A stretch of DNA of 64,000 nucleotides from Rhynchopus sp. YZ270_cl-10 (GCA_964035575.1 OZ037847.1:682001-746000); one strand, 5' to 3'; positions 28,365 to 38,854 are shown, counted from the stretch's first letter. A program made the numbers and translations. Notes: generated by a model not told the origin, from the letters alone.

Positions 28365-29386
28365 TGTTTGTTGTTGCTTTTTTAGAACTTTTTGGGTTTT
28401 AAACTAAAGAGTGTGTGGCAATCGCTGTGGTGTGGTGTGGTTTACTCAGTTGGGGCGAGTCTTGTTTCGTATTATGGAAAACAAGGATTAGGGTGGAGGG
28501 GGTTAATAACAAAAGATACTGGGGTGGAGGGGAGGTGCGTTGCTGTTACTGTGTTGGTTGACTCTAAGAAGTGTACTCGACGGGTTTTTTTAGTGCAGAT
28601 CACCCGAGGATGAGCTTCACTAGTTTTTTTCCCCCCACCCACCCAAAACCAGAGACATATTTCTTTCTTTCTTTTTTTTGTATCACAGTTAGCGGAACAA
28701 GAAAATGAAAAGGAAAAAAAAAACACAGCTAGATAGTTGTATCCCTGACTTTTGTTGTGCAGGTAATACAATAAGACAAATACCATACGTAAAAAAAAGA
28801 CAAATTTTTCTTTTGAGAAAAGCTCCTTTTTAATTTAAAAAAGAGCAACAAAAGAAAACAGAACACAAATCAAAGCAAGAAAGAAAGAATAAACAACGCC
28901 ATTTTTTTTGTCAAAACTGAGATCGAGTACAAACCAGATGTTTGGTGCTGTCATTTTAATAATAAACACAGTTTTTAATTTCAAACAGGAGAAAAAAAAA
29001 TTCACTTGAATTTTTTTGGAGGTCAGAAGGCATAAAGTGAACCCGCGCAACATCAACCTCTCACATTTTCTCGCTTTTTTCCACCACCAGAACAGAAAAA
29101 AAAAGGAAAAAAGAAAAACAGAAAAATCCCCAATTCACCCAAACACACAGCCATACGTTCACTCCAAATAAAATAAAAAGGAAAGAAAGGAAAAAATAAA
29201 GATAAATCCACTGAAACTAATGGAGCGAACAACTGAGTGCTTTCACGGGGAGAGGATTGAATAAAGAAAGGCCGGTCTGGTTGCGGATGAGTACGTTTTC
29301 TGAGAGGGAGGCACTAGGTGACACAGTAGGCAGAGATATAAGATGCGAAGGGAGGCAGTGGCACGGCAACATCAACGTGGAGCGAT
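28365..29386. other. Spacer between the RING paralogues
   Basis: AT-rich with a class D hairpin at 28591; 28365-28440 is the copied leader of the RING genes. No gene is supported. Confidence 0.65.
28591..28622 (-). repeat. Class D hairpin element
   Basis: TAGTGCAGATCACCCGAGG then ATGAGCTTCACTA. Confidence 0.7.
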
Positions 29387-30439
29387 TTAGTTGCGGTTTC
29401 TACCGGTTAGCATGGCAGCCATCACATCGCCCAGCCCCATGGGCATGGGCAACATCCTGGGTGTCGGCCTCTCCTCAACGTACGGTTGGAAGCGGAAAGA
29501 AACCCCATCACCCATCGTCGACGGGGAAAGGGGCGACCCAGCTTCACGCGGCTGTGGCACTCTCGATGTAGTGTGTGCAGCCCGTTCGCTTTCAGATGCA
29601 TTCGGATCAGAGTGGACCGATGGGATCTCATGTCTGCATGTAGGGCATGTGTTGTTAGACTCAAGCCACGGAAGCAGACACTCCTTATGGAACGCATGTC
29701 CACAAGGCATCTTGACAACAGCCTCCTCCTCGCCCTCCTTGAAGTCGTCCTGGCACACAGGGCAGCTGTCGTCCGCCTTCATCTCGCTTTGGGGGACTGT
29801 CTCCAATGCTTCGATCGCTGCCTTCGATGCACCACGGCTTACTGGTGTCATGTCCTCCTGTTGTTGCTGCAGCTGCTGGAAGAGCATTTCAAACGGGGAG
29901 AACGCTTGCGGTGCGGGTGCGGGTCTGTTGTCGTTGTTGTTGTTGTTGGCCTGGATGTTGATGCTGATGTTTGGCTGTGCCTGGATCGGCTGTGGTGCCA
30001 TGGAAGGGTTGGCAGAGAACTGCATGAAAGGGTGGACAGGTCTTGCCTGGCGTGTGGGGCGGATGCGCACGTTGCGACCCACGAAGGTGGGTGCATTGAA
30101 GAGCTCTCTCGAGAGGGTTGGTGCTCTCCCGATGAAGCTGACACTGTCCACGTAGTCCTGGTACGTGAGAAGCTCCTCAACGAAGTCCTCCCTGCACACA
30201 GAGCAGCGGGACTGTGTGTCCTGCTTGTCGTACACCTGTGCCGCAGCACACCCATGGCACCACGCATACGGCACCCTCAAGTTGTCCAGCTTCAGCGCCT
30301 TCGCCTGGCCGTCCGCCAGATGCACAATGATGCGCTCCCCTTGCGAGGACTGCACAGTCGCAAGCTCGCCGTTCAAAGCAGTGTTGCGCTGCAGTCCACG
30401 GATCACAACTTTATCGCCTGCACGGATTGTAATCGGCAT
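29387..30439 (-). CDS. RING-H2 E3 ubiquitin ligase, copy 2
   Basis: 350 residues with the same N-terminal SH3/KOW-like plus zinc module and the same RING (from C226 to C268) as copy 1. A different, longer linker (about 98-196) is rich in Gln/Asn/Pro (NIQANNNNNDNRPAPAPQ, then FQQLQQQQE). The C-tail is different too and ends PMGLGDVMAAMLTGRNRN. The shared blocks are 29587-29858 with 27659-27930, and 30148-30515 with 28073-28440. The second pair has equal length with no indel, and includes the leader. A disordered Gln-rich linker suggests a different set of partners or substrates. Tandem, same strand. Confidence 0.9.
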   Translation of the reverse strand: MPITIRAGDKVVIRGLQRNTALNGELATVQSSQGERIIVHLADGQAKALKLDNLRVPYAWCHGCAAAQVYDKQDTQSRCSVCREDFVEELLTYQDYVDSVSFIGRAPTLSRELFNAPTFVGRNVRIRPTRQARPVHPFMQFSANPSMAPQPIQAQPNISINIQANNNNNDNRPAPAPQAFSPFEMLFQQLQQQQEDMTPVSRGASKAAIEALETVPQSEMKADDSCPVCQDDFKEGEEEAVVKMPCGHAFHKECLLPWLESNNTCPTCRHEIPSVHSDPNASESERAAHTTSRVPQPREAGSPLSPSTMGDGVSFRFQPYVEERPTPRMLPMPMGLGDVMAAMLTGRNRN

Positions 30440-30546
30440 TGTTTGTTGTTGCTTTTTTAGAACTTTTTGGGTTTTAAACTAAAGAGTGTGTGGCAATCGC
30501 TGTGGTGTGGTGTGGCGGTTTTGGGGGAATTGTGATATTCAAAATG

Positions 30547-31534
30547 CAGAGTTTCCGCCAAGGTGTACCGGGGTGTACTTTGGTACACCCCAATATTTTT
30601 CCAGGAAAAAATTGGATTTTTACAGGGATTCGGGGTGTACCAAAGTACACCCCGAGAAAAATGGGGTTTTAAGAGGTTGTAGATGACCCCCCGTGGTCAT
30701 GTGACCCCACCGTGCAGAGCGTTTGGCTCGCTGTGTCAAAAGAAGTGGAAGAAAAGGGGGGTAAAATCTAGGGGAAAAAGAAAAAAAAAAAGTAGCGTAC
30801 CGTGCGCCTGCGGCGCTGTGTTGCTGGCTATTTGATGTTGCTATATTATCATTGACACTTCTGTGTATTGCCCCTTTTTTAAAGGAGGCTTCGGTGCAAG
30901 CGACGAATGCATTCACTTTCTACTACATGTCCCAACGGGATCCCTCTCATCACTCTCACAAGACTCCTTACCTTTCCCCATTGTCTCCTTCATTCCGCTT
31001 CCACCTCCTCCAGCCGAAGTGATGCCCGTATCGCCTCGTCAACCGTGGGAGGGGTCTCCTTCTTGACCAAGACAAGTCGGCTCTGCCGCAGCTTTGGCAA
31101 CTTTTTGGGTTTTAGCACCAGCTTTGATAGCAACCATGTTAAACTTCACAGCTGGTTCGTTTGGAGGTCGGGGGTGGAAGCTTCACAAGGTAAAGGAGTC
31201 TTGTGAGAGGGTGATGGTATTTGCTTTTTTCATTGCATGGCGCTACACAGTGATTACAGTGCTGCAGAGATGCGCCACATATCTGCAGCCCAGTGGAAGT
31301 GACACCTCAACCGGTAGTGAGCGTATCTCGCGCCTCCCCTTCTTCCCTTTCAACCCTTCCCAAAATATTTTTTTGGAGCACCCCCGCACGCTTCGCCTCT
31401 CTACCTGTGTCTGCCAGGGAGGCGCGCGCGAAGCGCGCGACGACCGCTTTTTCGGGGAGAAAAAAAATTTTTTTGGGGGTCATTTTCATGGTACACCCCA
31501 ATTTCTGAAACCCCAAATCCTGGCGGAAACCCTG
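30547..31534. mobile_element. TIR-bounded element, about 1 kb, with nested insertion
   Basis: The left end CAGAGTTTCCGCCAAGG pairs with the right end (reverse complement CAGGGTTTCCGCCAGGA), 14 of 17. TGGTACACCCCAAT is repeated near both ends, and GGGTGTAC/GTACACCC palindromes lie beside the left one. No transposase is seen, so it is non-autonomous. Its right terminus matches that of the 89-bp element at 51215-51303. Confidence 0.6.
30948..31217. mobile_element. Inner TIR element nested in the 1-kb element
   Basis: CATCACTCTCACAAGACTCC at the left pairs with the right end (reverse complement CATCACCCTCTCACAAGACT). About 28 bp per arm with a 2-base indel. It encloses the open piece ETPPTVDEAIRASLRLEEVE on the minus strand. 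Confidence 0.65.
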
Positions 31535-31848
31535 AAATGATCAAAAAAAAAAACTTTTTCTTTTTTTGAATTCAACTAAGACGCACACATACATACGTGT
31601 ACACAAGAAGTAAAATAACGACGAGGGAAGACACGTTTTTCTGCTGTCAGGGTGTAACGGACACACTCAACACCTGCTTTACTTCCGACTTTTGGGGGGT
31701 AGTTGACCCCTCCATCCCAACTAAGCATCACCAAGCACGTGACATTTACACGTGGGTGTTGCAAACACGACTCTACTACATTCTACTTTAAATACATATC
31801 GCTGAGCGAATACGGGAAAGAAACCCGAATAAGTAAGAGAAAACTTGC

Positions 31849-31879
31849 AAGATGAATGTGCCGCACGTGCACACATCTA
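31849..31879 (-). repeat. Class C hairpin element
   Basis: AAGATGAATGTGC, CGCACGT, GCACACATCT: AGATG/CATCT and GTGC/GCAC stems. A class B copy begins 2 bp further on. Confidence 0.8.
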
Positions 31880-31880
31880 A

Positions 31881-31938
31881 AGGTGAAGTGCAAACGCCTC
31901 TGCGGACGCGGCCACCGAATCATCCGCGGGTTATCGGA
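31881..31938 (-). repeat. Class B hairpin element
   Basis: GGTGAAGTGCAAACGCCTC, TGCGGACGCGGCCACC, then the tail CATCCGCGGGTTATCGG. Confidence 0.7.
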
Positions 31939-32485
31939 CTACTTCATGAAAGAAACAAAAAACAACTGCACAACTCTGGAACAAAAAGAAGAATGGAAAA
32001 AAATGTATAAACATAAACTGAAAATCTGGCGTACCAGACAAAAACGGAGCACAAAAACAGACTCGGGAGACCTACTTTCGCGGTCGAGTGAATCAAATGG
32101 AAAACGTTGAAACCTCTATTGTTGAAAAATTAGTGGAAAAGAGTGTGATACCCTCACACCCCCCACGCCACGTGGTATAGGTAATTCAAAACGCCACTCT
32201 AGCATTTCGGAACCTTAAAAACCACAAACCGAACGTTGGAGATACATGATTATTAAACACGGGGGCAGTGAAGTCACCTACTTGCATGTGGTACGCACAG
32301 TAACCCACACGCACCTGAAAGAACGCAGTAAGCCGGCACACATCCCCACTCCCCCCCAAAAAAAAAGCTACCAACAACCAAGCGCTGTCACGCTTCCATT
32401 GCAAGGCTCGCTTTCCCCCCTTAACACGATAGTTCTCTTCCCCCCCCATCCCTCTCTGACCCCTCCTCCTCTCCCAACTGAGACA

Positions 32486-34582
32486 TCATATCAATGACAT
32501 CTGCAGGTTGTCCGGAAACTTCCGGTCCGGTTTGGTCGGTATAGGAAGCACCAGGGGATGGTGCGATGAGTTTGCAGTCCCCTCACTCCCCCCTCCCACC
32601 AGACCCCCGAGCAGCCCGCTCTCTGCTGCCTGTGGATTTTGGATCAACTCGTTTGACCCGAGGACACCGGCGAGGATCCCTTGGGGGATTGGTGCGTAGG
32701 TTTCATCATCTAAATGGTTTGGGGCAGGGTGGTTGAAAGGTGCGGCAGTTGCGCTGGATGGCATGGGCACTGTCACGGAGCTGGCAGTGCTGACCGGAAC
32801 ACCGAAGCCCAACCCAATCTCCCCTGGGCTGCCACCGCTAGGGGAGGTATCAGCAGAATCGCAGTGGTTCAAAGCAGACTCCTGCGATGCAGTGACACGC
32901 AGGTCGTTTCCTTGCACCTTCTTCCACCGCATAGGCCGCCGTTTGCGTTCAACCGACTCTCCTTTACTAAACGTCGCAAGCCCCTGCAGCATCTCCGCTT
33001 CCTGTTTATGGTCAACTGAAGGAATTCCCATGGGGGCTGGCTGCTTGCTCTTCCGCCTCATAGTGCCAATAAGGATGAGGGCCACATAAATGCCAAGAGA
33101 TGTGAGGGCAATAACGTAAACTGAGGTGGAATATTTCATCCCCGTCTCGACGTCTTCCTTCACACCGTATGCTAATGCGGCTAGACACCCTGCAGGCGCA
33201 ACAGAGATGAGGACGTACTTTGCGCGGGTTTCAAGAAATGTGGGTCTGTGTATCGCCAAGGCAAGACATTCCAAGACGCAGGTAATGAAGATCGAATAGC
33301 CAGTATAATGGTCGACAGCATCCTGCAAACGGAAGCCCTCTGGTGTCATAAACGGCAATGACACCAAAAACCCGACCACCGAGGTGATCACCGCGACCAC
33401 CTCCCTCGTTGCTGTCAGCTCCAACCTCGAGAGAAAGTCTAGTGTGAAGGTAATCAACGTCTCCGCCCACGTCAAAATCGTTGTATACCCAAGAAAAAAT
33501 ATCGAAATGAACATCAAAAGACAGTGCACCCCTCCATAAGGGATTTCCGACAGTCCAGCAGGGAGTTGTACGAAGGTGAGCGATGGGCCTTCATCGTTTG
33601 CGATGGACTTTAACAATTCTTCTTCGTTGCCTTTCATATGAGAGCCGATCACTGCAAACACTAGCATCCCTGCTATGAACGACACCAACGCGTCTATTAC
33701 TGTCACAAACACTGCAATCCTGAAGATTGGGGCATCCTTCCTTGCATACGAAGCCAACGTGATAGTTGCCCCGGTACCTGGCGACAGCGAGAACAGATTA
33801 TGCGATGTAGCATCTATCAGGACTGTTGTGTCAAAGTATGTTGTGTTTGCTCCTACCCCAAAAAAGGCGCGTACCCCTTTGGGCGCGCCATCTAAAGCCA
33901 AGCATCGGAAGAACAGAATGGTAAGAATAAACATTGGGATGACCGTCATCCCATAAAAAAGATAGTTCCGTTGTTGCAACGGCCTGCGTTTCATAAGATA
34001 GATGCAAAACCAGACTGCAAGCGTGGCGAGGGTGGCACGCCATTGGGGACTCCCTAGGTTGTTTTCTTGCGTCACATCGAGGGGTCGAGGGTAGTCCTCT
34101 AGCACCGTACTCTGCCAAAAATAGCTTGCAGAATACATCCCAACCGGAAGCGAGCCAATCTTAAAGGCCTCCATCTCCCAAGGCTGTGGGGTCATCAAAC
34201 TCCCCACAGAATACATCAAAGCGTACCCAATGCGCACACTATACCATCCCTGCGTAACCGTCAACACAAACGAAGTTGCCCAACCCAACCCCGTCCACGC
34301 CGGGTGTATCATATGATAGCAATACGACGTACTCTTCTGTGTACTCGACCCAAGAAGCAGCTCCAAATAAAACAACGGCAGCGCAATAAGCACCCGGGTT
34401 ACAACATAAGCCACAATAAACCCACCACCACCATGCTTCCCGACAAGATAAGGAAACCCCATCACATTGCCCAACCCTACACAATACCCCAAAAGCGCGA
34501 ACACCAAGTCGGAAGTGCGAACACCAACATTAGGGTTATGGCTGACATGGACGACGCTAGGGAAAGCCCCTGCACCATCCAT
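32486..34582 (-). CDS. SLC6 / neurotransmitter:sodium symporter-family transporter
   Basis: 698 residues with about 12 membrane segments. The family signature stands in segment 1: GYCVGLGNVMGFPYLVGKH, then GGGGF (32-54), the unwound Na and substrate site. The core to about residue 510 is followed by a cytosolic tail of about 190 residues rich in Ser/Pro with Arg/Lys patches (ESVERKRRPMRWKK). Members take up amino acids or related solutes with Na and often Cl. The substrate cannot be told from sequence alone. The short N-terminus (24 residues before segment 1) is normal. No intron is evident. Start at 34582 is the first ATG of the frame. Confidence 0.9.
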   Translation of the reverse strand: MDGAGAFPSVVHVSHNPNVGVRTSDLVFALLGYCVGLGNVMGFPYLVGKHGGGGFIVAYVVTRVLIALPLFYLELLLGSSTQKSTSYCYHMIHPAWTGLGWATSFVLTVTQGWYSVRIGYALMYSVGSLMTPQPWEMEAFKIGSLPVGMYSASYFWQSTVLEDYPRPLDVTQENNLGSPQWRATLATLAVWFCIYLMKRRPLQQRNYLFYGMTVIPMFILTILFFRCLALDGAPKGVRAFFGVGANTTYFDTTVLIDATSHNLFSLSPGTGATITLASYARKDAPIFRIAVFVTVIDALVSFIAGMLVFAVIGSHMKGNEEELLKSIANDEGPSLTFVQLPAGLSEIPYGGVHCLLMFISIFFLGYTTILTWAETLITFTLDFLSRLELTATREVVAVITSVVGFLVSLPFMTPEGFRLQDAVDHYTGYSIFITCVLECLALAIHRPTFLETRAKYVLISVAPAGCLAALAYGVKEDVETGMKYSTSVYVIALTSLGIYVALILIGTMRRKSKQPAPMGIPSVDHKQEAEMLQGLATFSKGESVERKRRPMRWKKVQGNDLRVTASQESALNHCDSADTSPSGGSPGEIGLGFGVPVSTASSVTVPMPSSATAAPFNHPAPNHLDDETYAPIPQGILAGVLGSNELIQNPQAAESGLLGGLVGGGSEGTANSSHHPLVLPIPTKPDRKFPDNLQMSLI

Positions 34583-35161
34583 CTAAAAAGTGTGTTTCAG
34601 CGATTGTGCTTTTTTTTGCTGAGCGGAGAATAAGGAGGATAAGGAGAATAAGGAGGGTGAGAGGGGGAGAAAAAAAATGATAAAATAATGTCGCTTTTTT
34701 TGTAAATCCACAAAGGTGTGTGTCGGAGTGAGACGAGATGTTTGTGTACAAAACTAGACGATATCATCCGCCAACTGGTCTTGATAACAATAAAAATATA
34801 ACAGTGTTTTTCGTTGAACGCAGCCAAATAGGGGTAAAAATCTGTTTGGCGCAAGGTGAAAGGAATCAAGGGGAAATACTGTTATACAAGATCTGAACGT
34901 TGGCTTTCTTTTTGTCTAGTTTCTTAATACACTACGTGTTTGGAAAAAAAAAATATCGTATTTTTTTTTTTTGGAGAATACGAGGATAGAAGCGAAGTCC
35001 TCCAAATTTTGTCAAAATAACAAAAAAAGCGAATTTTAAACCAACAGTCAGACACTCTCCTAAAAAAAAGATTTGGGCAATCCATCAAAATCTCTTTAGC
35101 CCCCCCACTAGGGGTTTTTCTTTGTATCCTACCCCCCACCGGCATCCTCCTCCTCCTCCAC
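34583..35161. other. Spacer with dispersed repeat
   Basis: Holds repeat copy 34798-34940; otherwise A/T-rich with no gene. Confidence 0.65.
34798..34940. repeat. Dispersed repeat, copy 2
   Basis: A fuller version of 1682-1793. ATAACAGTGTTTTTC at the left and GAAATACTGTTAT at 34873-34885 are inverted, suggesting a MITE of about 88 bp. A shared flank, GGCTTTCTTT to TTCTTAATACACT, follows. Confidence 0.7.
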
Positions 35162-36061
35162 CTACGCCTCGCACCCCGCAAGCAACGTTACCTTCAGTTT
35201 TTGCGCAGCAGTATTCCCTTCTGGGAGTGCATTGAGATCCTCCAGCGCCTCTTTGACTTTGCCAAGATGGGCAAACGCGGACGCTCTTCTGTACAGACTC
35301 TTTTCGTGTGATGGGGTAAGCCTTAGTGCTTCTGCTGCAGAATTAGCTGCAGAGGTGTAGTCACCCGCTGCTAGCGTGGCTTGCGCATGATTCGAATGCA
35401 ACGCTGTAGCAAGCGATGTGATCTTCTCCTGCATGGACGGCGCTGCCAGCACCAACACCTCCACACAGTACTCTATGAGCAGCGTACCCTTCGCATACTG
35501 CACTGCAGCCTCCGCACACTTCCCCCTTTTCATCAAAGCGTTCCCTTCCTCCTTGTACACATGCGCATCGCGGAACTTCCTTGCAACGGTCTGCTTCAAA
35601 TCCTTCGCCTTCTCCTCAAACTCCACATCCACCCTATGCTCCTCGGCGTCCTTCTTGTAGTCTACGGTCTCCACTGCGACTCTGCCGTTCTCAGCGCGCA
35701 TCATTGTTGGCGCCTCTTCGGGGTCATGCCGGTCTTCGTTTTCGAGCTCTAATATTGCCTTTTCAGCGTCATACTTATCCCATTCAGAGAACGGTGATGG
35801 TTGCGGCTTTGTGCTTTGGGCGGTTTGCTTCAATGGTGTTGTCGTTGGTGGGGTAGAGGTGGGGGTAGGTGTGGTGGTGGTGGGGGTGGTGGTGGTGGTC
35901 GTAGTGTTAGTGGTGTTGCCCCAATTCTTCTGGATCTGCGCAATCTCAGCAGCGTCGCTCCCCTTCAGCGCGTCGAGGTCGAGTCCCCCAGGGCCCAAGT
36001 GCTCATCATCACTATCCACATATTGGTCCCACTTCGAATATTTATCTCCAATCGACACCAT
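35162..36061 (-). CDS. TPR co-chaperone-like protein
   Basis: 299 residues from the ATG at 36061 (MVSIGDKYSKWDQY). Two similar acidic/aromatic motifs (SKWDQYVDSDDEH and SEWDKYDAEKAI) flank a Thr/Pro-rich stretch. The C-terminal half has TPR units: KFRDAHVYKEEGNALMKRG, NHAQATLAAGDYTSAANSA, then SLYRRASAFAHLGKVKEALE. The clamp-type layout (K-E-G-N, N-H/A, R-R-A) is that of Hsp90/Hsp70-binding TPR proteins such as TTC4, FKBP-type or RPAP3/SPAG1-like assembly factors. The exact subfamily is uncertain. The open frame upstream of 36061 is leader sequence. Confidence 0.8.
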   Translation of the reverse strand: MVSIGDKYSKWDQYVDSDDEHLGPGGLDLDALKGSDAAEIAQIQKNWGNTTNTTTTTTTPTTTTPTPTSTPPTTTPLKQTAQSTKPQPSPFSEWDKYDAEKAILELENEDRHDPEEAPTMMRAENGRVAVETVDYKKDAEEHRVDVEFEEKAKDLKQTVARKFRDAHVYKEEGNALMKRGKCAEAAVQYAKGTLLIEYCVEVLVLAAPSMQEKITSLATALHSNHAQATLAAGDYTSAANSAAEALRLTPSHEKSLYRRASAFAHLGKVKEALEDLNALPEGNTAAQKLKVTLLAGCEA

Positions 36062-36363
36062 TTTTCTAATATTTTCCTTTGTTGGGCTGAGGGGAGAGGA
36101 AGAGGGGGAGGAGGAGGAGGGGGAGTGATAAAAAAGTAGGGGAAATAAATTTTGTTTTTTTTTTGTACTATTTGGAGGGAGAGAGAGGGGGGTACTTTGT
36201 GGGGCGGTCGGTGTTTGGGTGTGTTTTTCGAATAAAAATTTGTTCCAAATCCCTTCGTTCTCAAATACTATCCATAGTTTTTGTTTTTTAATTTTTTGTT
36301 TTTTTTGGGGAAAGGCGTGGAGGGGAGATATAGTGTGTGGAGAGAGAAAAAACAAAAGTTGCA

Positions 36364-36399
36364 AGATGAATGCGCCCCTCCTGTGCCCTTCCGTATCTT
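36364..36399 (-). repeat. Class C hairpin element, diverged
   Basis: AGATGAATGCGCCCCTCCTG then TGCCCTTCCGTATCTT. Confidence 0.5.
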
Positions 36400-37527
36400 T
36401 AGAAGGTGGAAGGAGAGGGTTTTTTTTCCTCTGTATCTTAATAGGGCACCACCCACATTCACCTATATTTTTTTGTATTGACCCCAGTATATTTCGTTCT
36501 GTTCACATCTCCAATTGACTCGCCCTTTTCCCTTTTATTAACGACCAGAGGTACCCAAATTTAAATACCAATGAACATTATCAGAGGGGAGAAGGGGAGT
36601 ACTGAAAAAAGAAAAAGACAAAACAAACAAAAAAAGGCGAATGCCTGTAACTCTCGCACAGAAAGCAAAAAATGCATCTGTATTATGATATGTTGGCAAT
36701 AGTGTGGACCGTCATTCAGACAGTCATCACTACAAGAAGGGGGGGAGCGGGGATAAGTACATAGGACGATACAATGTGTGTTTTTTTTTTTTTTGTTTGT
36801 TTTTTTGAAATTTTTTTGGAAAGACTAAAAAAACCTGAGAAGAAGAAACTACCCCCGTTCTGCCATTTTTGCATTTTGTTTTGTTCTGTTTTTGGTATCG
36901 AAGTTGAAGATGTGCACCTCCCAAAATCGCCAAAAAAAATAATAACAAAAAATAAATGGCAGTTATTAATGCAAGCAACCCCGACTGACCCACATACGAT
37001 GCCAGCTATTTGGATGAAAAGCACAAAACAAAGTAAAGCAAAGCACGTTCAAGGCATTGCTGGGGGGGAAGAGGGGTGGGTATGTGGATGGGACATTGTG
37101 CAAGCTAAAACTCCTGTTTCTTTTTTTCTTCTCCGAAACCGTATTGGATAACACCACTCTTGCATTTTCTTATGTTAAGATTGAAGGGGGTAGATAAGAG
37201 GCAGGGGGGGACTGAACGGGTGGGGGTTACAAAAAATAATTCCATACAAAAAAAAAAAGAAAAAAACAAACAATCCTGCAACGTAAGTCCCCGAAGGGTC
37301 CCCCCCCACCCCAAGAAAAGTAAACCCTTTTTGAAGCTTGGTTATTAGTACAAAACGCACTTTACCCTTTTTTTTGGATACAAAAAACACATCACGGCGT
37401 TGGTGGTTCAAATGGGAAAGATCTGAACTGGACACTTCACCCCCCTTAATAAAAAGGCTTATCATACACGTCCTGTGGATTGGTGGGTTTGAAAAAGTTT
37501 GTTTCAATGTGGATTGGTGGGGTACAA

Positions 37528-37586
37528 AGTGAAATTGATAGTGCGAAACGCCTCTGGGACGCAGGCTCTGACACTCCGCAGGTTAT
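37528..37586 (-). repeat. Class B hairpin element
   Basis: GTGAAATTGATAGTGCGAAACG, CCTCTGGGACGCAGGC, TCTGACACTCCGCAGGTTAT. Confidence 0.7.
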
Positions 37587-38440
37587 ATTATACAAAACAA
37601 GACTTTGAAAGGTGTATCTCACGTCATTCCACGGCTTGAAAAAAAAAAGCCTTACGATATTGATCACTGTTGAAGAAATATTGGTAATAATATTCTAAAC
37701 GAAAGCCTCAAAACAAGACTGTGCCGTCAGAAGAGGCACCATAGTGTTACATATCAGCAAAACACTCACTGTAAACATACCTCTGACTGGGGCAGCAAAG
37801 TCCGCCTGTCTGCGTGGTGACACAGAGTTTGCTGAGACAAACCCGGTAGGCCTCGATACCCTGTAGGTTAATGTGTAGTTTGTTTGTTGTTTTTTGATAA
37901 AACAACGTATTGCCAATTCTAAAAAAGATTGGAGACAGCGCTGCCGACAAACAAAAACGGATTGAAAAAGACAGAAGCGTGCTTGTTTTCTTTGAGTACT
38001 CAATTAACCACAACAATACTTCAGTGACACATTTTTCCACCTTTTTGTTTTCCGGATTTGAGCGCACAAACAAAGATGCACAAAATTCCAAGCGAGGAAG
38101 GAGGTACATGGGCTGAGACCATCCGCGACCAGCCTGACAGCCTGATCTGTCCTCCTTGTTGTTACGCAAACCGTCATGGAGCGCCTGCACATGGAATGGC
38201 CACCACAGATGTGGTCGGTGTCTCAGACGGTGAGTCTAGCTCCGCCAACCACGGGGTAAATCCCCAAGCCCCCAACATCGATGAGCTGTCTAGAATCGAA
38301 CATCGTTTGTTGACGATAAATGGAAAACGTGTGTGCTCTTGTTTCATGGAAACCGTCACCATATCACGCATCCACTCATACCCAGGATCAAGAAATTTCA
38401 AAGGGGGGAGAACGTAGTGTATTTTTTGAAGAATTGTTGC

Positions 38441-38476
38441 AATAGTGTAGTTACCACCTGTGCAAGCTCTACTGTC
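38441..38476 (-). repeat. Class D hairpin element
   Basis: AATAGTGTAGTTACCACCTG then TGCAAGCTCTACTGT. It stands 30 bp from the class A copy at 38507. Confidence 0.6.
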
Positions 38477-38506
38477 AGTTTTTGAGAAATTAAAAGAAAA
38501 GTTTAT

Positions 38507-38541
38507 AAGATGATCCTAAGCCTCTCGTGCTTAGTCACCTT
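38507..38541 (-). repeat. Class A hairpin element (best example)
   Basis: AAGATGATCCTAAGC, loop CTCTCGT, GCTTAGTCACCTT. On the minus strand a 7-bp outer stem (with one G-U), a 2-nt bulge, a 6-bp inner stem and loop ACGAGAG. Preceded by GTTTAT and followed by TGTGGGG, as at 54695. Confidence 0.85.
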
Positions 38542-38854
38542 TGTGGGGCCTTTAAAAAAAACACATACTTTGATCCCCCCGCCGCAACACGCCCATAGCC
38601 AAGCTGCAGAACCATATTGCTGAAATGCATTTCATCGGACAACGGTTTGTGCTGACACTGCAGACCCTTCAGCTGTGTTTAGCAAAAGTAATTTGATGCA
38701 AAAGAGGTGACCACCTCGAAGACTCAATCGCTACGTAAGCACACCAGATGCCCAATGCCATAGTATTGCTTTGGTTTATTTCTATATTGACAATTCCACA
38801 CTCACGACGGAGATAGAACACAAATGTCGCCCGAAGGCTGAATTTATATGCAAA

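Larger units (their letters stand above)
30440..32485. other. Spacer with a nested TIR element and a C-B hairpin pair
   Basis: After the copied RING leader (to 30515) comes a 988-bp TIR element with a second TIR element inside. Then class C and B hairpins stand side by side at 31849-31938. Two small minus-strand pieces inside the element read AIKAGAKTQKVAKAAAE and, in another frame, VKKETPPTVDEAIRASLRLE. Confidence 0.6.

Noticed and set aside
29391-30460. Long plus-strand frames opposite the RING genes (254 and 324 codons)
   Set aside because: They mirror the GC-rich coding strand. The same shadow appears opposite copy 1, and the minus strand has intact zinc-binding residues.
37747-38417. 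Open frames on both strands in the spacer before the kinesin gene
   Set aside because: No recognisable family, weak codon pattern, and hairpin repeats close by.
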